A stretch of DNA of 64,000 nt from G963675935 sp963675935. GTDB lineage: Bacteria > Planctomycetota > Planctomycetia > Pirellulales > Thermoguttaceae. Made by a program: the position numbers and the translations under genes. The stretch spans positions 372,001 through 436,000 of the forward strand of contig CAXXPV010000003.1 of the NCBI GenBank assembly GCA_963675935.2. Reading direction: 5' to 3'. Shown in pieces: positions 1 through 7,980 of this stretch (position 1 is its first letter; each line of letters starts with the position of its first letter). Under the pieces are notes generated by a model. That model was not told the origin of the DNA. It ran no database searches and was given only the letters and a program-made list of their open reading frames with translations.

Positions 1-278
1 ACGTGATTATCACGCGGCTTCCGTTCAGCGTGCCCGACCGCCCGCTGCTGGAAGCCCGATTGGAGGCGATTCGCCTTTCGGGCGGCAATCCGTTTCGCGA
101 CTACCAATTGCCCGAGGCCATTCTGAAGCTCAAGCAGGGTTTTGGCCGATTGATTCGCACCCGCCGCGACACGGGCATGGTAGTGATACTCGATCCGCGG
201 ATGCGGACGAAGCCCTACGGCCGTCAGTTTTTGGCCTCTCTGCCGAATTGCCGGCAGGTGGTTGAAGAGGCGTCGTAG
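1..278 (+). CDS. DinG-like ATP-dependent DNA helicase, C-terminal end (partial)
   Basis: The gene enters from the left edge; only about 91 C-terminal residues are present. The segment QGFGRLIRTRRDTGMVVILD is the superfamily 2 helicase motif VI (QGxGRxIR, arginine finger) followed by the VxxLDxR strand seen in DinG/XPD-type helicases, with a typical ending soon after MRTKPYGRQFL. DinG-type enzymes unwind 5'-3' and act on R-loops and repair intermediates. The frame is open to the window edge, so the true start is outside. The family call rests on one motif plus its position at the C-terminus; a related YoaA-type helicase is equally possible. Confidence 0.8.
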   Translation, partial: VIITRLPFSVPDRPLLEARLEAIRLSGGNPFRDYQLPEAILKLKQGFGRLIRTRRDTGMVVILDPRMRTKPYGRQFLASLPNCRQVVEEAS

Positions 279-436
279 AACGGAATTCATTCCGTTCCAA
301 GAATTGGGAATCGCGTTGCGGCGTTCATGCCGTGTGATCATTGAACGACCGCATCCTCACGCCCGTTCAGAGATCGCCCGCCTTTCCGCATGAAACGGGG
401 GCGATGTTTTTATCCCGAAGGGATTTCGTAGGATAG

Positions 437-608
437 CCCAGGGTAGCCGCTCCGAGCGGCTACCCTGGGAAAACGGCCGAACCCTATCCCTTTAACCCTG
501 AAAGGGTTGCATAGACCGGGATGCCGCCGCTCTACGAAACCCCGTTGGGGTTTTGTTGGGTGTTCCCGCTCGAAACCCAGGGTAGCCGCTCGGAGCGGCA
601 ACCCTGGG
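437..608. repeat. Two copies of a 16-1-16 palindromic repeat in the 279-710 intergenic gap
   Basis: The ~430-bp gap between the helicase end and the next gene contains a perfect inverted repeat with arms 437-452 and 454-469 (arm begins cccagggtagccgctc) around a single central base. A second copy at 576-591/593-608 has one mismatch. They sit about 140 bp apart, separated by sequence rich in other short palindromes. They look like dispersed REP-like repeats; they could act as a bidirectional terminator for the two convergent genes. No gene is visible in the gap. Confidence 0.75.
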
Positions 609-710
609 CTGTCCTATCGCAAGCCCTTCGGGCTATTTTGCACACCGCAACTACATACGCACCAACGCACGAAAGGCGGACGATCTCTGAACGCCCCTGG
701 CGCGTTGCGT

Positions 711-2363
711 CTATTTTCCCGACATGCGAACAAACAGATCGTCCCAGTCTTCGCCTGCTTTCCGGTCGTCGAAACTTTTCCCGCCCTCATCCTTGCCGTT
801 GGCGCCGACGCTATAAAGCAGATAGCCATTGCCGGTTCGCGTGTAATGTAGATCGGTGTCGTTGTTGAAAATATCTTTCGGCACTTGCTTCACGTATTTC
901 GGCGCAAGATCGGCGAGTTTGGCAGGATAGGAACCATTTTCGGCACGGTAGACGGCCAGGGCGAAAGCCAATTGAGTCAGATCAAGCCGCATTGTTGCGT
1001 GGTCATACAGTTTAAGGGTTGTCGTTAGCCCGGTCGAAAACTCCTCCATGAAAGCCCTTCCAAGCCGACGGGAGCGAGCCTCTCGCGTGTTGTCCGGCAG
1101 TGATCGTTCCGACGCCTGCTTATCAATGGCGGCTCTCGGCGTTGCTGCACTCTGGTCGATTATTTCTACGGCCTCTTTTCGCTCGACTCCGGCAGGCTTG
1201 CGCATGGCGTTGACAAACTGGTCGAATCGAGCATTGCCCATGCGAAGAGGGATATTCCAGTCGATTTCCGTATCGCCTGCTGATTCAAGAATCAATTTCA
1301 AGGGGTTTCGTTCCCGAACATCGCCGTCGATTTTATCCACCGCTGAAAGCGTGTTGGCAATGGCGGCTGGAGAGGCTCGCGTGTCCTTGGCGGTGAACAA
1401 GATGTCGTCCAGATATGTAAATCGCTCAGTAATGTTGATGACGTCTGCTATCTTGGACATCGGCGGCAAGTTGTCGAAGTCATTGCGCATCTTTGTAATC
1501 ATCGCCGAAGTGAGCTTTGTGCTTTGAAGCAATGCCTGGTTGCCGCTCCAAGCCCTTTCGTTGATACCACGGGCATCGACATCTTCGACTATCGTCGAAC
1601 CTTGTGCAAAAAGTCGGGCCAACCGATAACAAGTCAGTAGATCCTCCCAAGCCTCATTCGGCTTGCCCTCGTCAAGCCGCAGCATTGCCCGAGCAATCAG
1701 GGCGTCGGCAACATTGCCGGTGCGCGAATAAGCCGATATAGCCGGCTGACAAACGCCGATCAAGGGCGTCTTTTCCCCGGCAACCATTGGGTCGTACCAT
1801 CTCGGACGCTTGGACGCCTCGGTCACCAACGCCAGCGGCTTCTCGTTGGCTCCGAGCCACTCGGCGAGCACTGGATACTCCTGCTTCGACCAGGGGTGTT
1901 TCATCGCCGGTTCCAACTGTTTGAAAACGTCATTGCCAACAGTTGCATCGGACTGGGGTTTCTCGGGGTTCGTAGCGGATTTATATCGCGCGGAATATTT
2001 TTCATAATCCACGAAATAGTCGCCGTTTTCAGGCGGCAACGGAGCGCCGAGCATTTGGAAATGCTTCTCCCGATACTTCTCGTAAATTAAACTCGGGCCC
2101 ATCGCCCGCCAAAACAACACCGCCGCGTTGTTCTCCGGCGTTACGCCCTTGCTCATTCGCTGGTTGAGCGCGGCGACGTAGTCCGGGTAGCCGTCCTTTC
2201 GCAACGGCTCGGTGATGTAGGTCGTGTCTTTCGCAATCGTCACCCGCACCATGGGCTTTGCCGGCAATTTTGTCTTCTGTTTTTCAGCCGACGGTTCCGC
2301 CGCAAACGCGGGAACGCCAACCAGGGCGATCGACAACGCCAAGAACGACATCCAACATCGCAT
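711..2363 (-). CDS. Secreted protein with pseudopilin-like C-terminal domain, unknown function
   Basis: This is a 550-aa protein with a Sec signal peptide (MRCWMSFLALSIALVGVPAFA, cleavage probably after AFA). The body is mostly helical and matches nothing I recognise. The last ~100 residues (LTQLAFALAVYRAENGSYPA, then 'YVKQVPKDIF', 'GYLLYSVGANGKDEGG') have the pattern of the C-terminal part of type II secretion GspG-like pseudopilins: a helix, the GxYP turn and a calcium-site-like GxNGxDxGG loop. There is no N-terminal prepilin motif. This architecture is frequent in planctomycete secreted proteins. Role unknown; location probably periplasmic. A strong inverted repeat lies just upstream. Confidence 0.8.
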   Translation of the reverse strand: MRCWMSFLALSIALVGVPAFAAEPSAEKQKTKLPAKPMVRVTIAKDTTYITEPLRKDGYPDYVAALNQRMSKGVTPENNAAVLFWRAMGPSLIYEKYREKHFQMLGAPLPPENGDYFVDYEKYSARYKSATNPEKPQSDATVGNDVFKQLEPAMKHPWSKQEYPVLAEWLGANEKPLALVTEASKRPRWYDPMVAGEKTPLIGVCQPAISAYSRTGNVADALIARAMLRLDEGKPNEAWEDLLTCYRLARLFAQGSTIVEDVDARGINERAWSGNQALLQSTKLTSAMITKMRNDFDNLPPMSKIADVINITERFTYLDDILFTAKDTRASPAAIANTLSAVDKIDGDVRERNPLKLILESAGDTEIDWNIPLRMGNARFDQFVNAMRKPAGVERKEAVEIIDQSAATPRAAIDKQASERSLPDNTREARSRRLGRAFMEEFSTGLTTTLKLYDHATMRLDLTQLAFALAVYRAENGSYPAKLADLAPKYVKQVPKDIFNNDTDLHYTRTGNGYLLYSVGANGKDEGGKSFDDRKAGEDWDDLFVRMSGK

Positions 2364-2390
2364 GGGAATGTTCTCCTCGTTGTTTGTCGT

Positions 2391-2470
2391 CGTTTAGCCG
2401 GCGAACTTGTTCGCCGCGGATGTTCGGCAATGTTGACTAAAACGCGGCGAACAAGTTCGCCGGCTAAACG
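2391..2470. terminator. Perfect 28-bp inverted repeat between two minus-strand genes
   Basis: Arms 2391-2418 and 2443-2470 are perfect reverse complements of 28 bases, with a 24-base loop. Each arm itself contains a palindromic core (gcgaacttgttcgc), so the element can also fold as two small hairpins. It lies between the stop of the lipoprotein gene (2511) and the start of the 550-aa gene (2363), where a terminator is expected, but there is no T-run. It could be a dispersed repeat that serves as a terminator. Confidence 0.7.
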
Positions 2471-2510
2471 GGTTAATGCAATATGTTTTTTGAGAGTCAA
2501 TAAACCGACA

Positions 2511-3155
2511 TCATTCCGGCTTGGGCGACTCGACCATCAACTCTTCGGTCTTCGGGTCGTACATGTAGCGGTCGCCCTCGGGCAGCTCGGGCAAATGGAT
2601 GTGGTTGGCCTTGATGATCTTCTCCATATACTCGGCGTGGTCTTTCGGGCCACGGTCTTCGGTGGCCTTGAACAATTGCATTGCCTTGGAAATTTCGAAT
2701 TCAAAGGTTATTCGCTCGCTGGCGGCCCACAGACTGGCGGCAGGCGTGGCGACGACGCCTTGACCGTAGCCCCGACCGCGCTTGCCCACGCCGACCCCGG
2801 CGGGCTTTTGATTGACCGGCTCGGGCGGTTTCGACACGCTCGGCGATGGAGCAGGAGGCTGTGTTTTTGATTCCGACGGCGGTGGCGGCGGGGGCGGGAC
2901 GTTCACCGGCGGTTTCGGCGGCGGCGCTGCCGGTCGAGAAGACTCGCCACGATCGCAACCAAAGAATATCGCAAGACCGAGAACAAACAGTAAAAAACAC
3001 CTTGTTCCCACGCTCCGCGTGGGAACACACCCGTCCCGACGCTCCGCGTCGAAGGATCGCGCCACGGTCTGACCTTGCTGTCGTGCTGGGACGCGGAGCG
3101 TCCCGACAGTGCGTTCCCACGCGGAGCGTGGGAACGAGAATGAAGTATGGTTCAT
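2511..3155 (-). CDS. Proline-rich lipoprotein whose 5' end carries a repeat insertion
   Basis: The core has a lipoprotein signal: CFLLFVLGLAIFFGC (lipobox FFGC) followed by a proline-rich spacer (PPPKPPVNVPPPPPPP) and a ~90-aa C-terminal domain. ATG 3155 lies two bases after the surE stop, so the two genes form an operon, with an AAAGG upstream. From this ATG, however, about 50 residues encoded by a dispersed palindromic repeat (PRSAWERTVGTLRV...) precede the hydrophobic signal. A GTG at 3011 inside the repeat could give a normal-length signal peptide but has a poorly spaced ribosome site. Function unknown. The N-terminus is the uncertain part. Confidence 0.65.
   Translation of the reverse strand: MNHTSFSFPRSAWERTVGTLRVPARQQGQTVARSFDAERRDGCVPTRSVGTRCFLLFVLGLAIFFGCDRGESSRPAAPPPKPPVNVPPPPPPPSESKTQPPAPSPSVSKPPEPVNQKPAGVGVGKRGRGYGQGVVATPAASLWAASERITFEFEISKAMQLFKATEDRGPKDHAEYMEKIIKANHIHLPELPEGDRYMYDPKTEELMVESPKPE
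3001..3137. repeat. Dispersed palindromic repeat inside the lipoprotein gene
   Basis: The segment begins with gttcccacgctccgcgtggg and ends with the near-complementary gttcccacgcggagcgtggg, with gacgctccgcgtc-type palindromes between. Bases 3001-3053 recur in reverse complement at 6456-6508 with about two differences. The repeat lies in the 5' coding part of the lipoprotein gene and keeps the reading frame open. Confidence 0.8.
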
Positions 3156-3156
3156 G

Positions 3157-4023
3157 CTACAACGCCTTTCGTTTTCCGCGACGAACGTGCATGGTCGGCA
3201 TTGATGGCCTCGCCGCCGCGTCGTCGCCGTCCAACGCACTGCCTGGTAGAGAAAATTGCCATTGCCGCATTTCGGTCAGCATCGCCTGCCGAGTCAGGTC
3301 GTAGTCCAACGGCGTGACGGTCACGCGGCCCTGGGCCAAGGCCGATAGGTCGGTCTCGCGGCCCTTGGCGGCCTGCGGCGGCCCGCCGCGAAGCCAGAAG
3401 TATTCGCGTCCCCAAGGATCGAGCCGCTTTTCAAAACTGTCGTCGTAGCGGGCGACGTTCATCGGCACGACGCAGACCTCGGGCGTGCCGGAAAGCGCGG
3501 CCGTCGGAATGTTCAGATTGTAGAGTTGCGGCTCGGCGTTCTTTTTCGCCAAAATTTGCCGGATGATTTCGCACGCGAGCCGGGCGGCGCGGTCGAACCT
3601 GGGGCGGTCGTCGTATTCCAACGAGACGGCGACGCTGGTGATGCCGAAAAAAGCCCCTTCGACAGCCGCGGCCACCGTGCCCGAGTAAAGCACGTTGATC
3701 CCCGCGTTCAAACCGCCGTTGATGCCGCTGATGACCAAGTCGGGCGGCCGAGGGCAGAACTGCTGAACGCCGATTTTGACGCAATCGGCAGGGCTTCCCT
3801 CGACAGCCCAGCCCCAGCGGCGTTCGCCATCCGGGTTGTCGGCGTCGGCATGAAAAACCTCTTTGACGATCAGCGGGGTAAGATAGGTGATCGAGTGGCC
3901 CACGCCGCTCTGTTCGGTGGCCGGGGCGACAACCACAACATCGCCGAGGGTATGAAGTTCTCGTTCGAGCGCCGCGAGTCCTGGCGCGTAAATTCCATCA
4001 TCGTTGGTCAGTAAAATTAGCAT
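3157..4023 (-). CDS. surE: 5'/3'-nucleotidase SurE
   Basis: This is a 288-aa SurE survival protein, a metal-dependent nucleoside monophosphatase of the cytoplasm. The start MLILLTNDDGIYAPG carries the NDD metal-binding motif. It is followed by APATEQSGVGHSIT, the VEGSPADCV substrate loop and the SGINGGLNAG motif with the metal-binding Asn. ATG 4023 was chosen because all SurE proteins begin within a few residues of this motif. At 288 residues it is somewhat longer than the usual ~250, with a basic C-terminal tail ending in RRGKRKAL. It is followed after two bases by the lipoprotein gene. Confidence 0.95.
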   Translation of the reverse strand: MLILLTNDDGIYAPGLAALERELHTLGDVVVVAPATEQSGVGHSITYLTPLIVKEVFHADADNPDGERRWGWAVEGSPADCVKIGVQQFCPRPPDLVISGINGGLNAGINVLYSGTVAAAVEGAFFGITSVAVSLEYDDRPRFDRAARLACEIIRQILAKKNAEPQLYNLNIPTAALSGTPEVCVVPMNVARYDDSFEKRLDPWGREYFWLRGGPPQAAKGRETDLSALAQGRVTVTPLDYDLTRQAMLTEMRQWQFSLPGSALDGDDAAARPSMPTMHVRRGKRKAL

Positions 4024-4124
4024 GGGTTTATCATAGCTTGCGGCTATTATCGTGACAATGGCGGCACCCCTCCACCGCGATGTCATTGACACCCCCAAGG
4101 GGAAATCCTATAGTGAAACACACC

Positions 4125-4349
4125 ATGAAGAAAACGATTCATGATCCAGACATGCTTGAGGAATATGATTTTCGCGGCGGCGTTCGCGGGAAATACGCAA
4201 AAAAATATGCCGAAGGCGTCAATGTGGTTGTCCTCGATCCCGATGTCGCCGAATACTTTCCCGATCACGAATCGGTTAATGAATCGCTGCGAAGCTTGGT
4301 CGCCATCATAAAAAAACAAGCTGCCGCGAAAAAAGCAGTGAAAATGTAA
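4125..4349 (+). CDS. Small antitoxin-like protein (orphan)
   Basis: The product is a 74-aa protein starting MKKTIHDPDMLEEYDF. The segment VNVVVLDPDVAEYFPDHESVNESLRSLV has the strand then helix-turn-helix order of ribbon-helix-helix antitoxins of the kind that pair with RelE/HigB-like toxins. No toxin-sized gene lies next to it; the downstream gene is a zinc-ribbon membrane protein. ATG 4125 is preferred to an upstream ATG at 4080 because the family-like sequence starts there. It may be a solitary remnant of a toxin-antitoxin pair or a stand-alone regulator. Confidence 0.6.
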   Translation: MKKTIHDPDMLEEYDFRGGVRGKYAKKYAEGVNVVVLDPDVAEYFPDHESVNESLRSLVAIIKKQAAAKKAVKM

Positions 4350-4365
4350 TGGGGGGAGACGGGCA

Positions 4366-4812
4366 ATGTCCAAAAAAATCTCGGAAGAACGCCAAGCGGC
4401 CTATTACCTCGGGCTTGGGTTGATGATCTTGGGCGGCCTTCTGTTCGTCTCCACTTTTTTCTCGTTCGCCACTCATTTTGGCGATTTCTCGGTCGGCCCG
4501 GCTTTTGGCAAATCTCTTGCGCTTCGCGCCTTCGGCGGCATGGCGCTAATCTTCATCGGCGGAATCATTCGGGGCATCGGCGCGCGAGGCGTGGCCGGCT
4601 CCGGCGTCGTCTTGGATCCCGAAAAAGCCCGCGACGATCTGGAGCCTTACGCCCGCATGACCGGCGGCATGCTCAAAGACGCCCTCGACGAGGCCGACAT
4701 CGGCATCGGCCGGAAAGAGCCGGAACGTGTCGTCATGGTCAAGTGCCAGGCGTGCGGCACGTTGAACCAGGAAGCCGCCAAGTTCTGCCAGGAGTGCGGC
4801 CAGAAGATGTGA
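4366..4812 (+). CDS. Two-TM membrane protein with C-terminal zinc ribbon
   Basis: The 148-aa protein has two hydrophobic helices near residues 13-35 and 50-70, then a polar region and a C-terminal zinc ribbon with CQACG and CQECG pairs about 17 residues apart. Such proteins usually sit in the inner membrane with the zinc ribbon in the cytoplasm. A GGGGGAGA ribosome site precedes the ATG closely. It is probably co-transcribed with the antitoxin-like gene 17 bp upstream. Function unknown. Confidence 0.75.
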   Translation: MSKKISEERQAAYYLGLGLMILGGLLFVSTFFSFATHFGDFSVGPAFGKSLALRAFGGMALIFIGGIIRGIGARGVAGSGVVLDPEKARDDLEPYARMTGGMLKDALDEADIGIGRKEPERVVMVKCQACGTLNQEAAKFCQECGQKM

Positions 4813-5179
4813 TGAGCGGAGCCTGTCGAAGCGAATGTGCGAAGTGTGGCAAAATGCAAAAGATGGAATAAATGCAAGAATAGGCAACGAAGCAGGAACC
4901 CCGTGAACGGGGTTGACATAAACCTCGCAATTTGCCCTCTCTAACCCGGCGTAAACGCCGGGCCTAATACCGCCTTCGGCGGGCAAGGGCCGTAAACGGC
5001 CCTCATAACATCTAACCGCCTGCTTGTGTAGAACAACGAGCCGTGAACGGCCCTGGCATCGCGTTGTTTACGAGTGCAAAGTGCGGAATGCACCCCAACC
5101 ACACGGCTTCGCGATTTCCCCCTTGCCTCGCCCGACGATTTCGAGGAGACTACCGCCCCCTTATCTCAAGCATTGAGCC
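4813..5179. repeat. Intergenic region packed with short palindromic units
   Basis: No convincing gene lies in these ~370 bases. They hold a run of short palindromes such as aaccccgtgaacggggtt, accgccttcggcgggc and agggccgtaaacggccct, separated by 15-30 bases. The units look like dispersed repeats of the kind seen elsewhere in the window. Confidence 0.6.
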
Positions 5180-5860
5180 ATGCGAAAAGCGATAGCAACC
5201 GGAATCATCGCGACGGTGTTCTGCGTCCTCGGCGGCTGCGCGAGTTCGACGCGGATCGACTCGTCGCAATGTCCGCCCGGCCAGACCATGCAGCCGGCCG
5301 CGCAGGCCGAGGCGCTTCCATCCGGCTACGCCAACCCGATGTTCATTCCGCTGGCCGATTCCCAATGCGCTTGGGAAACCGTCGTCGATGTGGTGGACGA
5401 TTACTTCCGCATCGAACACGAAGAGCCGGTTCGCATGGCCGGCACGACGCTGCTCGAAGGCAACATCACCACGGCGTTCGAGATCAGTCCGACGATTTTC
5501 GAGCCTTGGCGTCACGACACGGTCGATCGGCAGCAGCGGATCGAGAACACGCTGCAAACGATGCGTCGCCGGGCCATTGTTCGCGTGATTCCCACGCAAG
5601 GCGGCCACTTGGTCGACGTGGCGGTCTATAAAGAGTTGGAAGACATGCTCAAGCCGGAACACGCCACGGCCGGCGCGGCCACCTTCCGTTACGACAGTTC
5701 GCTGACCGGCATCGTCAATCCGGTGATGGGCGAGCAGATCGACGCCGGCTGGATCGGTCGCGGCCGAGACGCCGCGATGGAGCAATACATGATCGCCGAT
5801 CTCGTGAGCCGTTGCGGCAAAGCCGTGCAGCCGGCGGTGATGCGCGGGCAAGATCAGTAA
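5180..5860 (+). CDS. Lipoprotein, unknown function
   Basis: This is a 226-aa lipoprotein with signal MRKAIATGIIATVFCVLGGC (lipobox LGGC, then ASS). The mature part has a compact alpha/beta domain (DVVDDYFRIEHEEPV..., RRAIVRVIPTQGGHLVDVAV). This resembles planctomycete lipoproteins of unknown role. Its short spacing to the next gene (17 bp) suggests co-transcription. It is likely anchored in a membrane facing the periplasm. Confidence 0.8.
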   Translation: MRKAIATGIIATVFCVLGGCASSTRIDSSQCPPGQTMQPAAQAEALPSGYANPMFIPLADSQCAWETVVDVVDDYFRIEHEEPVRMAGTTLLEGNITTAFEISPTIFEPWRHDTVDRQQRIENTLQTMRRRAIVRVIPTQGGHLVDVAVYKELEDMLKPEHATAGAATFRYDSSLTGIVNPVMGEQIDAGWIGRGRDAAMEQYMIADLVSRCGKAVQPAVMRGQDQ

Positions 5861-5877
5861 CAAAGGGGGAAGGCGAA

Positions 5878-6117
5878 ATGGACGCCTTGGTACTCTTTCG
5901 CCGAGGGATGCTCAGCCATTGCGAATTGTCCCATGTGCTGGGGCTCGATCGTTTCGCCACCGACGCTTATCTCAAGCAACACAACATTTTGGAAGGTTCG
6001 CAGACGATGGCGGACATCGCGGCCGATGGGGAGACGCTTGATCGCATCATGGACAGCTCGGCAATCCGCCTGATAGACGCGGCAAGTACAATGAATCATC
6101 CGGAGGGCAATTCATGA
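5878..6117 (+). CDS. Small UPF0175-like regulator or antitoxin
   Basis: The 79-aa protein begins MDALVLFRRGMLSHCELSHVLGLDRFATDAYLKQHNI. Its helix-turn-helix order (ALVLFRRGMLS..ELSHVLGLDR..TDAYLKQ.NI) resembles UPF0175-type antitoxins (xALxLYxxGxIS..xAAxLxGxSR..FxxxLxxxGI). GGGGGAAGG is placed about 5 bases before ATG 5878. It overlaps the following membrane protein gene by four bases. No PIN or RelE toxin is adjacent, so the antitoxin role is inference. Confidence 0.6.
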   Translation: MDALVLFRRGMLSHCELSHVLGLDRFATDAYLKQHNILEGSQTMADIAADGETLDRIMDSSAIRLIDAASTMNHPEGNS

Positions 6118-6413
6118 AACGGCCGGAATTCACAGATGAAGAAAAGTACGTTATCGCGTTTTACAAGAGCTTAGAAACGTCGAAGCGATTCATGGGAGTT
6201 TTTCACCCTAATCGCGCATACCTCCTTGCTTCGCTGCTCTTGGCTCTCGTGGGCTTGATGCAGAATAGTCTCACACTCGTGTGCTTGGGGTTTGCTCTTC
6301 TACTGTTTTTCAACTTGTATGAGATCTATCAGAGCTTCAAGTGGGGAAATCTCTTCGGGACCATTTTCCGAAAATACGATGACGCATTCGATGCTAAGGA
6401 TATTGACCCTTAA
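6114..6413 (+). CDS. Small two-TM membrane protein
   Basis: The 99-aa protein has a charged N-terminus and two adjacent hydrophobic segments (AYLLASLLLALVGLM and LVCLGFALLLFFNLY), then an amphipathic tail rich in Asp and Lys. Its ATG overlaps the stop of the UPF0175-like gene (ATGA-type), so translation is probably coupled. Function unknown. Confidence 0.6.
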   Translation: MKRPEFTDEEKYVIAFYKSLETSKRFMGVFHPNRAYLLASLLLALVGLMQNSLTLVCLGFALLLFFNLYEIYQSFKWGNLFGTIFRKYDDAFDAKDIDP

Positions 6414-6455
6414 GCGATCGGGCTGCGAAAAGAGCAAGAGGTAGCGGCCCCCCTC

Positions 6456-6508
6456 TTCGACGCGGAGCGTCGGGACAGGTGTGTTCCCACGCGGAGCGTG
6501 GGAACAAG
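6456..6508. repeat. Second copy (inverted) of the 3001-type dispersed repeat
   Basis: These bases are the reverse complement of 3001-3053 with about two differences, ending gttcccacgcggagcgtggg. They lie between two convergent genes and are followed by a simple array of 'ccatctcccactctcc' units up to ~6560. The hairpin could terminate both genes. Confidence 0.75.
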
Positions 6509-6561
6509 TTTCTCTCCCACTCTCCCCATCTCCCACTCTCCCCATCTCCCACTCTCCCCCT

Positions 6562-7410
6562 CTAACCGCTAACCGGCGGCTGCTCCGTCGAACTGACCGG
6601 CATCGACACCGGCGGCGCGATTGGCACGGCGCTCGGTCGCGGCGCGGCGGGCTTCGCGGCCACGGGCAGCTTCAGCGTAAAGGCCGTCCCCTTTCCCACC
6701 GTGCTGTCGACGCGAATCCGCCCGTGATGCGATTCCAATATGTCGCGGCACATCGAAAGCCCCAAGCCCGTGCCGCCCTTCCCGCTGGCGTCCGGGCCGC
6801 TCTTCGTCGTGTAAAACGACTCGAAAATTTTCGGCAACTTGTCGGCCGGAATCCCACAGCCGCTGTCGCGCACCACCAGATCGACCATGTTGTTTTCGAC
6901 GTCGTGGATCAATTTGATCCAAAGCCGGCCGCCGTTGGGCATCGCCTGGCGCGCGTTGATCAACAAGTTCAACAGCACCTGCTGAATCTGATTGCCGTTG
7001 ACCATCGCCGGCGGAACGGCCTGGTAGCTCCGCTCCACCGTCACGCGATACTTGTTCATCTCGCGCTCGAGCAACAGCAACGTGTCGTCGACAAGTTTGA
7101 CCAAGTCGGTCGGCTCTAGGCCGGCCGAGCGGTTGCGGGCCATGCCCAGCACCGTGTTGGTGATCGTCGCGGCGCGATTGGCCGAGGCCAATATCTTATC
7201 GAAACACTTGTCCCGCGTGGGGGCGTCCTTGTGCCGGGCGCCCATCTTCGCGTAGTTGAGAATCGTCATCAACACGTTGTTGAATTCGTGCGTCGTGGTG
7301 CCCACCAACTCGCCAAGCGCCGTAAGCCGCTGGGCTTGGGCCAACTGCTGCTTAAGCACTTCGATCTGCTGTTGAAGACTCAAATTGTTGTTATCGCCGC
7401 TGTTCGTCAC
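6562..7410 (-). CDS. Soluble sensor histidine kinase (HisKA/HATPase_c)
   Basis: The 282-aa kinase has no membrane segment. A short coiled coil (LSLQQQIEVLKQQLAQAQRL) leads into the H-box GELVGTTTHEFNNVLMTILN with the phosphorylated His. The ATPase domain then shows the N-box NLLINARQAM, G1 DSGCGIP and G2 GKGGTGLGLSM. A proline-rich tail ends the protein. GTG 7410 was chosen because GGAG lies 8 bases upstream and because the upstream extension would overlap a real gene on the other strand. There is no receiver or response-regulator gene beside it, so its partner is elsewhere. Confidence 0.85.
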   Translation of the reverse strand: MTNSGDNNNLSLQQQIEVLKQQLAQAQRLTALGELVGTTTHEFNNVLMTILNYAKMGARHKDAPTRDKCFDKILASANRAATITNTVLGMARNRSAGLEPTDLVKLVDDTLLLLEREMNKYRVTVERSYQAVPPAMVNGNQIQQVLLNLLINARQAMPNGGRLWIKLIHDVENNMVDLVVRDSGCGIPADKLPKIFESFYTTKSGPDASGKGGTGLGLSMCRDILESHHGRIRVDSTVGKGTAFTLKLPVAAKPAAPRPSAVPIAPPVSMPVSSTEQPPVSG

Positions 7411-7643
7411 GAGCCGTTCTCCACTCTTGCTGTAGTTTCCGAGAGTCGCCCGACTGCCGCAAAACACCGTCTCAACCCGATTGCCCCAGTGTCTGCGGCC
7501 TCGCTCTTCTTCCTGGGTTGCGTGCCTTAACTCTAGTCGAGAAAAGCACTTAACTCCAGTTGCGGTATCGTCGAACTCGGCTGGGCAACTGTAGAAGAAG
7601 CCGCTATAATCGCCGCCAAAGGATAAGCGGGGAAGACTGCACG

Positions 7644-7904
7644 ATGCATACGGTCGATCTGCTGGAGCAAGCCCTGGATGTAGCCACACGGCTCGGCTAC
7701 GCCGTTCGCCAAGAATGGTTCGCCGGCTGCGGCGGGGGCGCTTGCGAATTGAAGGGCCGGAAGATTCTCTTTGTCGATCTCGACCTCGGCCCGGAAGACA
7801 GGCTCGATCAAGTTCTCGATGCGTTGCGGGCAGAGCCGAACGCTCTTCAATTGCCCATGCCGCCCGAATTGCGTGAGTTGCTGAAAGTGCGCAAAATCGC
7901 ATAG
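7644..7904 (+). CDS. Conserved small protein, unknown function
   Basis: The 86-aa acidic protein begins MHTVDLLEQALDVATRLGY, with CGGGACELKGRKILFVDLD in the middle and a helical C-terminus (LPMPPELRELLKVRK). GGGGAAG precedes the ATG. It is divergently oriented from the histidine kinase and convergent with nadD. The pattern recalls small uncharacterised planctomycete proteins; no function can be assigned. Confidence 0.65.
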   Translation: MHTVDLLEQALDVATRLGYAVRQEWFAGCGGGACELKGRKILFVDLDLGPEDRLDQVLDALRAEPNALQLPMPPELRELLKVRKIA

Positions 7905-7980
7905 CACGGCATAGCCGCAACCAAGTGGGGGTTTAGGTCTTGGGTCTTAGGACTTAGGCCTTGGCACAAAGCCTCGATGC

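Noticed and set aside
4880..5060. CRISPR-like array of short palindromes
   Set aside because: The units differ in sequence and spacing and there are no regular spacers or cas genes; they are dispersed palindromic repeats.
6562..7920. Histidine kinase start at 7920 with a 170-residue N-terminal domain
   Set aside because: That stretch is Arg/Ser-rich without a domain and overlaps the real gene 7644-7904 on the other strand; GTG 7410 has a proper ribosome site.
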